NCBI GenBank assembly: GCA_016458225.1
Contig: JAEMGR010000028.1
Span: forward strand, 112,289-176,288
Length of the DNA stretch: 64,000 nucleotides
Direction of reading: 5' to 3'
Source: Myxococcaceae bacterium JPH2
GTDB lineage: Bacteria; Myxococcota; Myxococcia; Myxococcales; Myxococcaceae
Positions 50,531-58,901 of this stretch are shown in pieces. Numbering within the stretch: position 1 is the stretch's first letter; each line of letters begins with the position of its first letter. The position numbers and the translations under genes were made by a program. Below the pieces are notes generated by a model. The model made no database searches, was not told the DNA's origin, and saw only the letters and a program-made list of their open reading frames with translations.

Positions 50531-51214
50531 ATGCGCTTTCGGGACCGAGCGGACGCGGGCAGGCGACTCGCGGGGTTGCTGTTGCCGTACCGGGGCGCGG
50601 ACGTCCGCGTGCTGGGGCTGGCGCGTGGCGGAGTGCGAGTGGCCTTCGAGGTGGCGCGCGCGCTGGAGGCACCCCTGGACATGTGGGTGGCGCGCCACCT
50701 GGGCAGTACCTCCCGAGCGCCCAACGTGGGCGCGGTGTCCGAGGGAGGTGGGCTCTACCTGGACCCGGAGGCCGCGCGGCTCTCGCTCGTCCCCGAGGTC
50801 GAGCTGCGAGCCCTGGCCACCGAGGAGCTCTCCGACGTCGAGCGCCATGCGCGGCAGCTCCGAGACCGCCCACCGCCCGAGGTGCGCGGCTGCACGGTGC
50901 TGCTCGTGGACGACGGCATGGTGACGGGCTCCACCCTCGCTGCCTCCATCCGCGCGCTGCGGCAGCTGGGGCCGCGCCGGATTGTCGCGGGCGTGGGCGT
51001 GGGGACGGCGCACGCGCTGGAGGTCATGCGGGCCGAGGCGGACGCGGTGCTGTGCGTGGAGGTCTCTCCGGGCCTGGGCTCGGTGGCCGAGGCCTATGAC
51101 GACTTCCGCCCGGTGACGGACGTGGAGATGGAGCAACTGCTGGAGGTCGCGCGGCTACCGGCGCCGTCGCATGCGGTGCTGGACTCGACGGACCTGGGCG
51201 GTCGGTGGATGTGA
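50531..51214 (+). CDS. Phosphoribosyltransferase-domain protein, second copy
   Basis: A 227-residue PRTase-fold protein of the same group as the one at 28510. It has VLGLARGGVRVAFEVARAL, VGAVSEGGGLYLD and the PRPP loop TVLLVDDGMVTGSTLAAS. The ATG at 50531 has a GGTGGGAACC context. Nine bases separate it from archease, so they are in one operon, followed by the hydrolase-OsmC fusion. The PRPP acceptor is unknown. Confidence 0.85.
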   Translation: MRFRDRADAGRRLAGLLLPYRGADVRVLGLARGGVRVAFEVARALEAPLDMWVARHLGSTSRAPNVGAVSEGGGLYLDPEAARLSLVPEVELRALATEELSDVERHARQLRDRPPPEVRGCTVLLVDDGMVTGSTLAASIRALRQLGPRRIVAGVGVGTAHALEVMRAEADAVLCVEVSPGLGSVAEAYDDFRPVTDVEMEQLLEVARLPAPSHAVLDSTDLGGRWM

Positions 51215-51223
51215 GGAGGACCC

Positions 51224-51673
51224 ATGCAGGTGGAAGCCGAGGGACGAGCGGAGGCGCCAGCGCGCTGGGAGCGCTTCACGCGCGGCTCCGACGTGGGGAT
51301 CCGAGGCATCGGGCGCTCGGTGGAGCAGGCCTTCGAGATGGCCGCGCTCGCGCTCAGCTCGCTCGTGGAGGATCCGCGCCGGGTGCAGGCCCAGGAAGAG
51401 ATTGAGATGGAGTGCGAGGCCCGCGCCACGGACCGGTTGCTCGCGGACTGGCTGCGCCACGTGGTGGGCGCCATGGCCTCGGGGCACGTGCGCTTCCACT
51501 GCTTCGTGGTGCGCATCGACGGGCCTCGGCTGTTCGGCCATGGCTACGGCGAGCGAGTGAAACCGACGCGCGAGCCTCGAGCGCCGCCGGTAACGGGCGC
51601 CACGCTGGCGGAGGTGTCGGTGCGCCAGGGCGCGGATGGACTGTGGACGGCCGAGTGTCTGGTCGAGCTTTGA
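51224..51673 (+). CDS. Archease family protein
   Basis: A 149-residue protein with the archease layout: SDVGIRGIGRSVEQAFEMAA (conserved DVGIR and helix), a central MECEARATDRLLADWLRH segment, and the ending LWTAECLVEL. Archease activates the RNA ligase RtcB by helping its guanylylation. No rtcB gene is in the window, so it either works with a distant RtcB or has another chaperone role within the PRPP block. GAGGAGG precedes the ATG. Confidence 0.82.
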   Translation: MQVEAEGRAEAPARWERFTRGSDVGIRGIGRSVEQAFEMAALALSSLVEDPRRVQAQEEIEMECEARATDRLLADWLRHVVGAMASGHVRFHCFVVRIDGPRLFGHGYGERVKPTREPRAPPVTGATLAEVSVRQGADGLWTAECLVEL

Positions 51674-51727
51674 ATCGGAGCGCGGAGGCGAGGCCGGCAC
51701 GCTCGGACGTGCGAGGAGGCGACGGAC

Positions 51728-52933
51728 ATGGCGACGCGGACGGTGTCCTTTTCGGCGCGGAGCGGCGCGCGGACGCAGGGCGCGTTGGAGCTGCCGCTCG
51801 GGCGGCCCGCGGCCAGCGCGGTGCTCGTCTCGTGCTTCGCGTGTCTGGGTGAGTCGCCGGGCCCGGCTCGGTTGGCGCACGCGCTGGTGTCCCGAGGCTT
51901 CGCGGTGCTCCGCCTGGACTTCACGGCTCGGGATGGAGCGGGCCATCCCGACACCGTGCCCAGCGTGGACGCGGTGGTGGACGCGGCGGCGTGGCTGAGC
52001 GCGGAGGGATTCCCACCGCCGCGTCTGCTGGTGGGCCACAGCCTGGGAGGCACGGCGGCGGCGGTCGCGGTGGCGCGGCTGCCCGAGGTGGCGGCGCTGG
52101 CCCTGGTGAACGCACCCGCGGGCGGCAGCGGCTTGCTCGCGCGACTCACGCCCTCGGAGCAGGCCGCGGGGGAGGGGGAGCTGCACCTGGGGCCCGGGCG
52201 ATTGCGACTGGGGCACGGCTTCCTGGAGGCCATCGCGGAGGCGCGCGTGTCCGAGGCGCTGAGCGGCTTTCCCGGCGCCGTGCTCGTGCTGCACGCGCCC
52301 GCGGACCGATACGTGGGCCTGGAGAGCGCGCGCAAGCTGGTAGCGAGCGCCCGGCGCCCCGCCAGCCTGGTGATGCTGGACGGCGCGGACCACTTCCTCT
52401 CGCGCGAGCGGGATGCCTCCTTTGCGGCGGACGTGCTGGGGCCCTGGGCCATGCGCGAGGTCGCGCCCGTGGCCGAGCGCGAGGCGCCGTTGCCCTCGGG
52501 CGAGGTGGAGGTGCGCGAGGCGGGGCAGGGCCGGTTCGCGCAGGACATCCGCGCGGGATTGCACCGGCTGCGCGCGGATGAGCCTCTGTCCCTCGGGGGA
52601 TTGGACACCGGGCCCACGCCGTACGGCCTGCTCGCGGCGGCGCTGGGCGCGTGCACGTCCATGACGCTGCGGCTGTACGCCGAGCGCAAGGGCTGGCCCC
52701 TGGAGCGCGTCAGCGTGCGGCTGAGCCACGACAAGGTTCACGCCAAGGACTGCGCGGAGTGCGAGCAGCGCGACGGAAAGGTGGACCGCCTGGAGCGCGT
52801 CATCCGGTTGGAGGGGCCGTTGACGGACGCACAGCGCGAGCGGCTGCTGCACATCGCGGACCTGTGCCCGGTGCACCGCTCGCTCGCTTCGATGGAGGTC
52901 GACGTGCGCACCCGGATGGCTGAATCATCGTGA
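51728..52933 (+). CDS. Alpha/beta hydrolase-OsmC fusion protein
   Basis: A 401-residue two-domain protein. Residues 1-250 are an alpha/beta hydrolase with the nucleophile elbow GHSLGGTA and a late ADHFLS His. Residues 255-401 are an OsmC/Ohr domain whose two redox cysteines are in GACTSMTLRLYAERKGW and LCPVHRSL. The fusion is known in many bacteria beside PRTase and Prs genes. OsmC reduces organic hydroperoxides; the hydrolase part may free the peroxide or acyl group. It ends the operon with PRTase and archease, 54 bases downstream of archease. Confidence 0.88.
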   Translation: MATRTVSFSARSGARTQGALELPLGRPAASAVLVSCFACLGESPGPARLAHALVSRGFAVLRLDFTARDGAGHPDTVPSVDAVVDAAAWLSAEGFPPPRLLVGHSLGGTAAAVAVARLPEVAALALVNAPAGGSGLLARLTPSEQAAGEGELHLGPGRLRLGHGFLEAIAEARVSEALSGFPGAVLVLHAPADRYVGLESARKLVASARRPASLVMLDGADHFLSRERDASFAADVLGPWAMREVAPVAEREAPLPSGEVEVREAGQGRFAQDIRAGLHRLRADEPLSLGGLDTGPTPYGLLAAALGACTSMTLRLYAERKGWPLERVSVRLSHDKVHAKDCAECEQRDGKVDRLERVIRLEGPLTDAQRERLLHIADLCPVHRSLASMEVDVRTRMAESS

Positions 52934-52992
52934 GCCCTTGGGCCTGGGGACTGCTATAGGGACCGCCCCCTTCCTGGATTGGATGTCCGCAC

Positions 52993-53544
52993 ATGCATTC
53001 CCGTGACACGAACCTGGTGTGGCTGGACCTGGAGATGACCGGACTCGACCCTGAGTCCTGCGGCATCATCGAGGCCGGCGTCATCATCACCGGACCGGAC
53101 CTGGACATCCGAGAGGAGCAGGGCTGGGTCATCTGGCAGCCCGAGGAGATGCTCGCGCGCATGGAGCCCGTCGTGCGCGAGATGCACACGCGCAACGGCC
53201 TCTTGGAGAAGGTCCGCTCCTCCACCACGTCCCTGCGCGTGGCCGAGCGGGAGATGACGGCGCTGGTGGCGGGCCACTGCGGCGTCCACGAGGGCATCCT
53301 CGCCGGCAACTCCATCCACACGGACCGGCGCTTCCTCGCGGAGTACATGCCCATGCTCGACCGCTACCTGCACTACCGCATGGTGGACGTGACGAGCCTC
53401 AAGGTGCTGGCGCGCGCGTGGTACCCCAACCTCGTCGAGCCGCGGAAGCCGCCCAGCGCCCACACCGCCCTGGCGGACCTGCGCGCGAGCATCAACGAGC
53501 TGCGCTACTACCGCGAGATCCTCTTCCGCGCGACCCCGGGCTGA
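52993..53544 (+). CDS. orn: Oligoribonuclease
   Basis: A 183-residue DEDDh 3'-5' exonuclease that degrades dinucleotides and short RNA ends and is often essential. The metal residues are Asp and Glu in WLDLEMTGLD, Asp in NSIHTDRRFL and His/Asp in SAHTALADLRASI; the C-terminus ELRYYRE is typical. Length fits the family. It is convergent with the receiver gene, one base apart. Confidence 0.95.
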   Translation: MHSRDTNLVWLDLEMTGLDPESCGIIEAGVIITGPDLDIREEQGWVIWQPEEMLARMEPVVREMHTRNGLLEKVRSSTTSLRVAEREMTALVAGHCGVHEGILAGNSIHTDRRFLAEYMPMLDRYLHYRMVDVTSLKVLARAWYPNLVEPRKPPSAHTALADLRASINELRYYREILFRATPG

Positions 53545-53545
53545 G

Positions 53546-53917
53546 TCACGGGCTGGGGCGCGGCGCGCTGTCGAGCAGTCCGGCGATGGTGTCCAGCAGC
53601 GTGTCCAGCTCGAAGGGCTTGGCCAGGAAGCGGGCGCTGGCCTTGCGCTCCTCCTCGGAGATGCGGCCGGCGCTCATCACCACCACGGGCAGGTCGCGCG
53701 TGGTGGCGTCCTCGCGCATGCGGCGCAGCATCTCGCGCCCATCCATCACCGGCATCATCAGGTCCAGGAGCACCAGGTCTGGCTTCACCTGGGACAGCCG
53801 CTCCAGGCCCTCGGCGCCGTTGAAGGCGGTGGCCACGTCGTAGCCCTCCACGGAGAGGATGTCCTGGAGCGCCTCGACGATGGCCACCTCGTCATCCACG
53901 ATGAGCAGCCGCTTCAT
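53546..53917 (-). CDS. Single-domain response regulator receiver
   Basis: A 123-residue CheY-like receiver with Asp8/Asp9, phosphoacceptor Asp52 in LVLLDLMMP, Ser in VVVMSAG and Lys in FLAKPFE. It has no output domain, so it acts by protein contact. Its start overlaps the stop of the KaiC-like gene by 4 bases (ATGA), so the two are co-translated and probably work as a pair. Confidence 0.92.
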   Translation of the reverse strand: MKRLLIVDDEVAIVEALQDILSVEGYDVATAFNGAEGLERLSQVKPDLVLLDLMMPVMDGREMLRRMREDATTRDLPVVVMSAGRISEEERKASARFLAKPFELDTLLDTIAGLLDSAPRPSP

Positions 53918-55392
53918 GCGCGGCCCCCCCGCTTCCCCGTCGCCCGTGGGCGGGTGGGGCGCTTGCGTCTTCGTGACGCGTCGTCGTGGGCGGTGATGCC
54001 CTCGGTCCCAATGGCATACAGGCGCAAGGACGAGTCATTGTCGCTCTCGCGCATCTTCAGCACGGAGAGCAGGCGGTGGCGCCGCGCGCGCAGCTCCACG
54101 AAGCGCAGCAGGATGATGTTGTCGACCACCGCCTCCAGGCCCGCCTGGGGCGTGCTCGGCTCCGGGCCGACGAGCGTGTGCGTCTCCTGGGCGATGAGCA
54201 CGGTGACATGGCGCTCGCGCAGCATGTTCATCACCGCCACGAGGAAGCGCGGCAGTCGCTCCGGAGGCATGGACTCCTGCGCGAAGGTCACCAGCCCGTC
54301 CAGGAACAGCCGCCGCACGCGGTGCTGCTCCACGTGCGCGAGCAGCCGCTGCACCAGCGCGTCCGGCGGAGCTTCCACGTCCACCTGGGTCTCCAGGTGC
54401 ACCCGTCCCTCGGCCACGTGCGCGCGCAGGTCCAACCCCACGCCGCCCGCGGCCTGGAGGAGCCGCGAGGGCATCTCCTGGAACCCGAGGTACATCCCGG
54501 GCTCCTCGCGCCGCGCGCCCTCATCCAGGAAGTGCAGCCCCAGCAGCGTCTTGCCCGTGCCAGGAGCGCCGAACAGCAGGGTGGACGTGTCGCGCACCAG
54601 CCCGCCCGTCAGCATGGTGTCCAGCCAGGGCAGGCCGAAGCGAAGGCGCTGTCGCGGGTCGGCGACCTCGGCGGGAGGATGGAAGTAGAGCGCTTCGGCG
54701 CGCGGAAAGACACGCACGCCCGCGTCGCTGATGTCGAAGGCGTGGCGACCCGGGAGCTGCGCGCCGCCGCGGAACTTGGGCACCTCCACGCCGCGCACGG
54801 CCTTGAGCCCGAGCACGTCCAGCGACAGGGCCACCACGCCATCCACCAGCGCGAACTGCGAGTCCTCTCCGTCCGGAGGCCGCCCGGTGAGCAGCAGCGT
54901 GGTGCAGCCGGCGAGCGCGCTCTGCACGCACAGCGCATGGAGGAACTCGCGGAAGGCGAGCCGGGACTCGGCGTACTCCTCCGCGGCGGAGAGCCCGTCG
55001 AGCACCAGCGTGGTGGCGTCGTGCTCGCGCACCGCGCGGAAGATGAGGCGATTGAGGCCCGTGAGCCCCTCGCCCTTCAAGGCCGCGGAGCCGCTGACGT
55101 AGTGCAGCGAGCGCCCCACGGCCTCCGGTTGGAAGAAGCCCAGCGAGGACAGGTGCAGCACCATGCGCGAGTGGGACTCGGTCAGCACGGTGACGTAGAC
55201 CGCGCGCCCACCCAGGGCGACCGTGGCGAAGCAGAACTGGTTGCCGAGCAGCGTCTTGCCCGTGCCCGGCATGCCCGTGAGGATGTACGTGCCGCCGCGC
55301 AGCCAGCCGCCGCGCAGCAACGTGTCCAGCCCGTCCACTCCGGTGGGGACCCGGGGCGCTGGCCCGGTCGGAAGGTCAGGGGATTCCGTCAC
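53914..55392 (-). CDS. KaiC-like tandem RecA-fold ATPase
   Basis: A 492-residue protein with two KaiC/RadA domains. The first has Walker A G40MPGTGKT47 and a Walker B-like VLDGLSAAEE; the second has GAPGTGKT (near 272) and LFLDGLVTF. A basic C-terminal tail of about 25 residues follows. Cyanobacterial KaiC is about 519 residues with the same two-domain layout, but no kaiA or kaiB is near; outside cyanobacteria such proteins serve in signalling with receivers and histidine kinases. The 4-base overlap with a receiver gene supports that here. An ATP-driven switch regulated by phosphorylation is a fair inference. Confidence 0.88.
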   Translation of the reverse strand: MTESPDLPTGPAPRVPTGVDGLDTLLRGGWLRGGTYILTGMPGTGKTLLGNQFCFATVALGGRAVYVTVLTESHSRMVLHLSSLGFFQPEAVGRSLHYVSGSAALKGEGLTGLNRLIFRAVREHDATTLVLDGLSAAEEYAESRLAFREFLHALCVQSALAGCTTLLLTGRPPDGEDSQFALVDGVVALSLDVLGLKAVRGVEVPKFRGGAQLPGRHAFDISDAGVRVFPRAEALYFHPPAEVADPRQRLRFGLPWLDTMLTGGLVRDTSTLLFGAPGTGKTLLGLHFLDEGARREEPGMYLGFQEMPSRLLQAAGGVGLDLRAHVAEGRVHLETQVDVEAPPDALVQRLLAHVEQHRVRRLFLDGLVTFAQESMPPERLPRFLVAVMNMLRERHVTVLIAQETHTLVGPEPSTPQAGLEAVVDNIILLRFVELRARRHRLLSVLKMRESDNDSSLRLYAIGTEGITAHDDASRRRKRPTRPRATGKRGGRA

Positions 55393-55497
55393 GCGTGCTC
55401 CTTCCGCCTTCTGTGCGCAAGGTAGGCCATGCCGCGCGAGCGGCCACGTCTTCAGTCGCGGTGTGTCCGGAATCCAGCGCTGGCGCGGACCTCTCTT

Positions 55498-57069
55498 TCA
55501 GCTTGCGAGCACATCGCCGCGCGCGGCGGCGTCCAGGCGCTCGCGCAGCACGTGCTTCTGCACCTTGCCCAGCGCGTTGCGGGGCAGGGCTTGCGCGAAC
55601 ACGACGCGGCGCGGCTTCTTGAAGCTGGCCAGCCGCTCGCGGCACCACTCCACCAGCACCGCCGCATCCGGCGTGGCGCCCGCCGCGGGGACGACGACGG
55701 CCACCACCTGCTCGCCGAAGTCCGCGTCCGGCATTCCGAGCACGGCCACCTCCGCGACGGAAGGGTGCGAGGCGAGGACCTCCTCCACCTCTCGGGGGTA
55801 GATGTTGAAGCCGCCGCTGATGATGAGCTCGCGCGCGCGGCCGGTGATGCGCAGGTAGCCGTCCGCGTCGAACGCGCCCAGGTCGCCCGTGCGGAACCAA
55901 CCCGCCGGGTCGAAGGACTCGGTGGTGGCGTCCGGACGTCGCCAGTAGCCCGCGAAGACGTGGGGCCCTCGCACTTCGATTTCGCCCGGCGCATCGATGG
56001 CCACGGGCTGGCGGGTGCGCACGTCCACCACGCGCGCCTCCTGGCCCGGGAAGGCGAAGCCCACCGTGCCGGGGCGGCGCTCGCCGTCATACGGGTGCGT
56101 GGTGTTCATGAGGGTCTCCGTCATCCCGTAGCGCTCCAGGATGCGCTGACCGAACTCCGCTTCGATGTCATGGCAGAGCTGCGGGCTCAGCGGAGCGGAG
56201 CCGGACACCCACAAGCGCAGCCGCCGAGGCTTCACACCCGTGCGCCGCGTCTCCTCCAGCAGCCGTCCGTACATGGTGGGCACGCCGAAGAAGAGCGTCA
56301 GGCGCGCGTCGTCACGCAGCGCGGTGAGCGCCTCGGACGCGACGAAGCGGCGGCGCAGGTCCACCGTGGCGCCGGTGAAGAGTGTGCCGTGCAGACCCAC
56401 CATGAGCCCATGGGTGTGGAAGAGCGGGAGGGTGAGCAGCAGCCGGTCCGCGTCCGTCCAGCGCCAGGCCTCGGAGACGGCGCGCACGTTGGCCAGCAGG
56501 TTGCGGTGCAGCAGCATCGCGCCCTTGGAGCGGCCCGTGGTGCCAGACGTGTAGCCCAGCACCGCGAGGTCCTCCGCGCGCGGTAATGACAGCGCGGCCT
56601 GGGACGCTTCGCCTTCCTGGAGCAGCAGGGTGAAGGGCAGCTCTGTCAGCGATGCGGGCAGCGCGATGGCGGGCGGCTCCACGGTGATGAGCCATTGCAG
56701 GGCGGGGAGTTGCTCGCGCAGCGGCACGAGCTCCGCGGCGCCCGAGGTGCCCGTGACGCACGCGCGCACCTCCGCGTCCGCGAGGATGTGGGCCAGCTCC
56801 ACCTGACGGTACGCGGTGTTGACGAGCACCACGACTCCGCTCGCGGCCTGCACGCCCAGGTAGGCGATGACGAACGCGGCGCTGTTCTCCAGGAAGAGGG
56901 CCACGCGCTCGCCGGGCTGGAGGCCGCGATGCTTCAGTCCGCGCGCGAACCGCGTGACGCTCTGCGCCAGCTCGCCGCGTGTGAAGGATTCCTGCTCGAA
57001 GGTCAGCAGCGGGCGCTGCGGCTCGGCGCGAGCGAGGTCGAGGAAGACTTCGAGCAGGGAGGAGGACAT
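55498..57069 (-). CDS. AMP-forming acyl-CoA synthetase (malonyl-CoA-synthetase-like)
   Basis: A 523-residue ANL-family ligase activating a carboxylic acid with ATP to an acyl-AMP, then to acyl-CoA. Motifs are YTSGTTGRSKGAMLLH (P-loop), PLFHTHGLMVGLH, ERYGMTETLMNT, GWFRTGDLGAFDADGYL, the hinge GRARELIISGGFNIYP and the C-terminal catalytic Lys in PRNALGKVQK. The HTHGL and GMTETLMNT segments are closest to malonyl-CoA synthetases (MatB), though no conserved malonate partner genes are adjacent. It is divergent from the LVIVD gene. Confidence 0.87.
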   Translation of the reverse strand: MSSSLLEVFLDLARAEPQRPLLTFEQESFTRGELAQSVTRFARGLKHRGLQPGERVALFLENSAAFVIAYLGVQAASGVVVLVNTAYRQVELAHILADAEVRACVTGTSGAAELVPLREQLPALQWLITVEPPAIALPASLTELPFTLLLQEGEASQAALSLPRAEDLAVLGYTSGTTGRSKGAMLLHRNLLANVRAVSEAWRWTDADRLLLTLPLFHTHGLMVGLHGTLFTGATVDLRRRFVASEALTALRDDARLTLFFGVPTMYGRLLEETRRTGVKPRRLRLWVSGSAPLSPQLCHDIEAEFGQRILERYGMTETLMNTTHPYDGERRPGTVGFAFPGQEARVVDVRTRQPVAIDAPGEIEVRGPHVFAGYWRRPDATTESFDPAGWFRTGDLGAFDADGYLRITGRARELIISGGFNIYPREVEEVLASHPSVAEVAVLGMPDADFGEQVVAVVVPAAGATPDAAVLVEWCRERLASFKKPRRVVFAQALPRNALGKVQKHVLRERLDAAARGDVLAS

Positions 57070-57162
57070 GTCGCGGCGCCTCGGGGACAGAGAGGGATGC
57101 CTGACTCATCGCACGCGAGGGGGCTTGCGTGAAGGGTTGGTTTGTAGACGAAACTCGCCTTT

Positions 57163-57172
57163 GGGGGCCGGC
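57163..57172 (+). promoter_or_regulatory. Shared leader element GGGGGCCGGC, copy 1
   Basis: The decamer lies 17 bases before the ATG of the first LVIVD gene and is followed by ATTACGCGAGGTGT. The same element occurs before the other two paralogues at nearly the same distance, with a related one before the TPP-enzyme remnant, so it probably took part in the duplication or controls expression. Confidence 0.5.
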
Positions 57173-57189
57173 ATTACGCGAGGTGTGGA

Positions 57190-58770
57190 ATGCGACAGCG
57201 TCGCCGCCCGTGGCTTGGAGTGTGGGTCGTCTCGTTGTGGTGCTGGGGGTGTTCTTCCTCCAGTCCCGCGTCTCCGCCCGACTCGGGCACGGTCGTGCCG
57301 GAGTGGGATGGCACGGCGGTCCCTCTGGAGGAAATCGGAGACCCGGTGGATGCGGGCACCCCGAGCGCGTGCCGGGTCCTCAAGGATGCGGGCGCGGGTG
57401 TCGCGTGCGGTGACTTCGCCACCTTCGACTTGTCGGGGTGCAATCGCGCGACGCTCTCGCGGGTGTCGGAGACGGGCGTCTTCTATGGCTCGGTCGGCGC
57501 CTTGGCCTTTCAAGGCGACGCGGGCGCCTTCGTGGATGGGTTCCCCGCGGACAAGGCGCTGCGCGATGCCACCACCCTGTACGCGGCCGCGGATTACAAC
57601 GTGCCCACCAGCACCCGCCGGATCCGCATGGCCATCGCGGCCTGCGAGGCCCCGACGCCGGACCTGGTGAAGAGCTGCAAGGCCATCTGCGTCAACGGGA
57701 AGTTCTCGGGCTGGGACTTTGGAGACCTCAACCAGGTGGGCGCGCCCGGGGGGCAGCCCGAGTCCTCCGGTGGGCTCCAGCTCGCCTCCGAGTCCTTCGT
57801 CACGCAGGGCGAGCCCGTGGATGTCTATGTCACCCACGACCATGCCTACGTCGTGTCCATTGATTCGCCCCGGGGAGGCGGTGGCCTCACCGTCTTCGAC
57901 GTGCGCGACCGCGCCCACCCCGTGCTCAAGAAGGTCCTCCACATGGAGGGGGACAGCTACTGGAACGCGGCCTGGTCCAAGGGCGACACGCTGTACGTCG
58001 CGAGCAAGGCCCGCGGCGTGCTCCTCTTCGACATCCACCAGCCGGGTGATCCGCAGTTCCTGCGCGCCCTGCCCAATGGAGAGGCCATCAACGTCCACAC
58101 GATGTTCGTGGATGGGGACATCCTCTACGCGATGGCGTTGGGGCCCGTGGCGAGCACGCTCATCTTCGACATCTCCAAGCCGTCCGAGCCCGTGCTCCTC
58201 CAGCGCTATGTCACGCCGACGGGACCGGATGCGTGGCCCGTCACCTATACACATGACGCGTTCGCCTATCAGGGGCGCCTCTACGTCAATCAGCAGGGGG
58301 AAGGATACGTCGTCGTGGATGTCACGGACCCCAGCGCACCGCGCAAGCTGGGCGCGTATCGATTCCCGGATACGTTCACGCACGCCAGCGCGGTGGGCAC
58401 CTTCGCGGGCCGCACCATCGCGTTCGAGGGCGGCGAGAACTACGGCGCGCATCTGCGCGTGCTGGACGTCACGGACCCGGCGAACATCGTGAAGATTGGC
58501 GAGTACGGCCTGGGCACGTACTCCATCCACAACATGCTGCTGCGCGGCAAACGGCTCTACATCGCCTACTACCAGATGGGCCTGCGGGTGTTGGATGTCT
58601 CCAATCCCACCCGTCCACGGGAAGTCGCCCACTACGCCACGTACCGGGATACGGACCCCTACAGGTGGGGCGACATCTTCGAGGGCTCCATCGGCATCCG
58701 CATCCCGGGTGATGGCTTTGTCTACCTGGTGGATACCTCGCGCGGCCTGCTCATCCTCAATGAGTTGTGA
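57190..58770 (+). CDS. LVIVD-repeat lipoprotein, paralogue 1
   Basis: A 526-residue exported lipoprotein. The signal peptide ends CWGC (Cys21), followed by a Ser/Pro linker. Residues 55-160 hold a Cys-containing N-domain with several CG and SGC motifs. From about 195 on, LVIVD-type propeller repeats follow: VYVTHDHAYVVSID, GLTVFDVRDRAHPVLKKV, LYVASKARGVLLFDIHQPGDPQFLRAL, VVVDVTDPSAPRKLGAY and LRVLDVSNPTRPREV. They form a beta-propeller likely at the outer membrane or surface. Function of the family is unsettled. It heads an array of three paralogues and is followed by a hairpin at 58802. Confidence 0.85.
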   Translation: MRQRRRPWLGVWVVSLWCWGCSSSSPASPPDSGTVVPEWDGTAVPLEEIGDPVDAGTPSACRVLKDAGAGVACGDFATFDLSGCNRATLSRVSETGVFYGSVGALAFQGDAGAFVDGFPADKALRDATTLYAAADYNVPTSTRRIRMAIAACEAPTPDLVKSCKAICVNGKFSGWDFGDLNQVGAPGGQPESSGGLQLASESFVTQGEPVDVYVTHDHAYVVSIDSPRGGGGLTVFDVRDRAHPVLKKVLHMEGDSYWNAAWSKGDTLYVASKARGVLLFDIHQPGDPQFLRALPNGEAINVHTMFVDGDILYAMALGPVASTLIFDISKPSEPVLLQRYVTPTGPDAWPVTYTHDAFAYQGRLYVNQQGEGYVVVDVTDPSAPRKLGAYRFPDTFTHASAVGTFAGRTIAFEGGENYGAHLRVLDVTDPANIVKIGEYGLGTYSIHNMLLRGKRLYIAYYQMGLRVLDVSNPTRPREVAHYATYRDTDPYRWGDIFEGSIGIRIPGDGFVYLVDTSRGLLILNEL

Positions 58771-58801
58771 ACTGACGCTGTAGGCCAGAGGGGCGATGCC
58801 C

Positions 58802-58828
58802 CGTGAGACATCGCTGAGATGTCTCACG
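58802..58828 (+). terminator. Hairpin after LVIVD paralogue 1
   Basis: CGTGAGACATC and GATGTCTCACG pair perfectly over a five-base loop, 32 bases after the stop, so each LVIVD gene is probably its own transcription unit. No clear U-run. Confidence 0.6.
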
Positions 58829-58874
58829 AGGGCTTGCGGGAAGCGCGCGGCTGTGGTCGAAATCTCGTCTTGAA

Positions 58875-58883
58875 GGGGCCGGC
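58875..58883 (+). promoter_or_regulatory. Shared leader element GGGGCCGGC, copy 2
   Basis: Lies 18 bases before the ATG of LVIVD paralogue 2 and is followed by CATTGCGAGAGGTGT, nearly the same as in copy 1. Just upstream, GTCGAAATCTCGTCTT also matches copy 1 (GACGAAACTCGCCTTT). Confidence 0.5.
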
Positions 58884-58901
58884 CATTGCGAGAGGTGTCC
58901 G

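Noticed and set aside
53914..55392. Circadian clock locus
   Set aside because: No kaiA or kaiB nearby; the partner is a receiver, so the name KaiC-like is kept to the fold.
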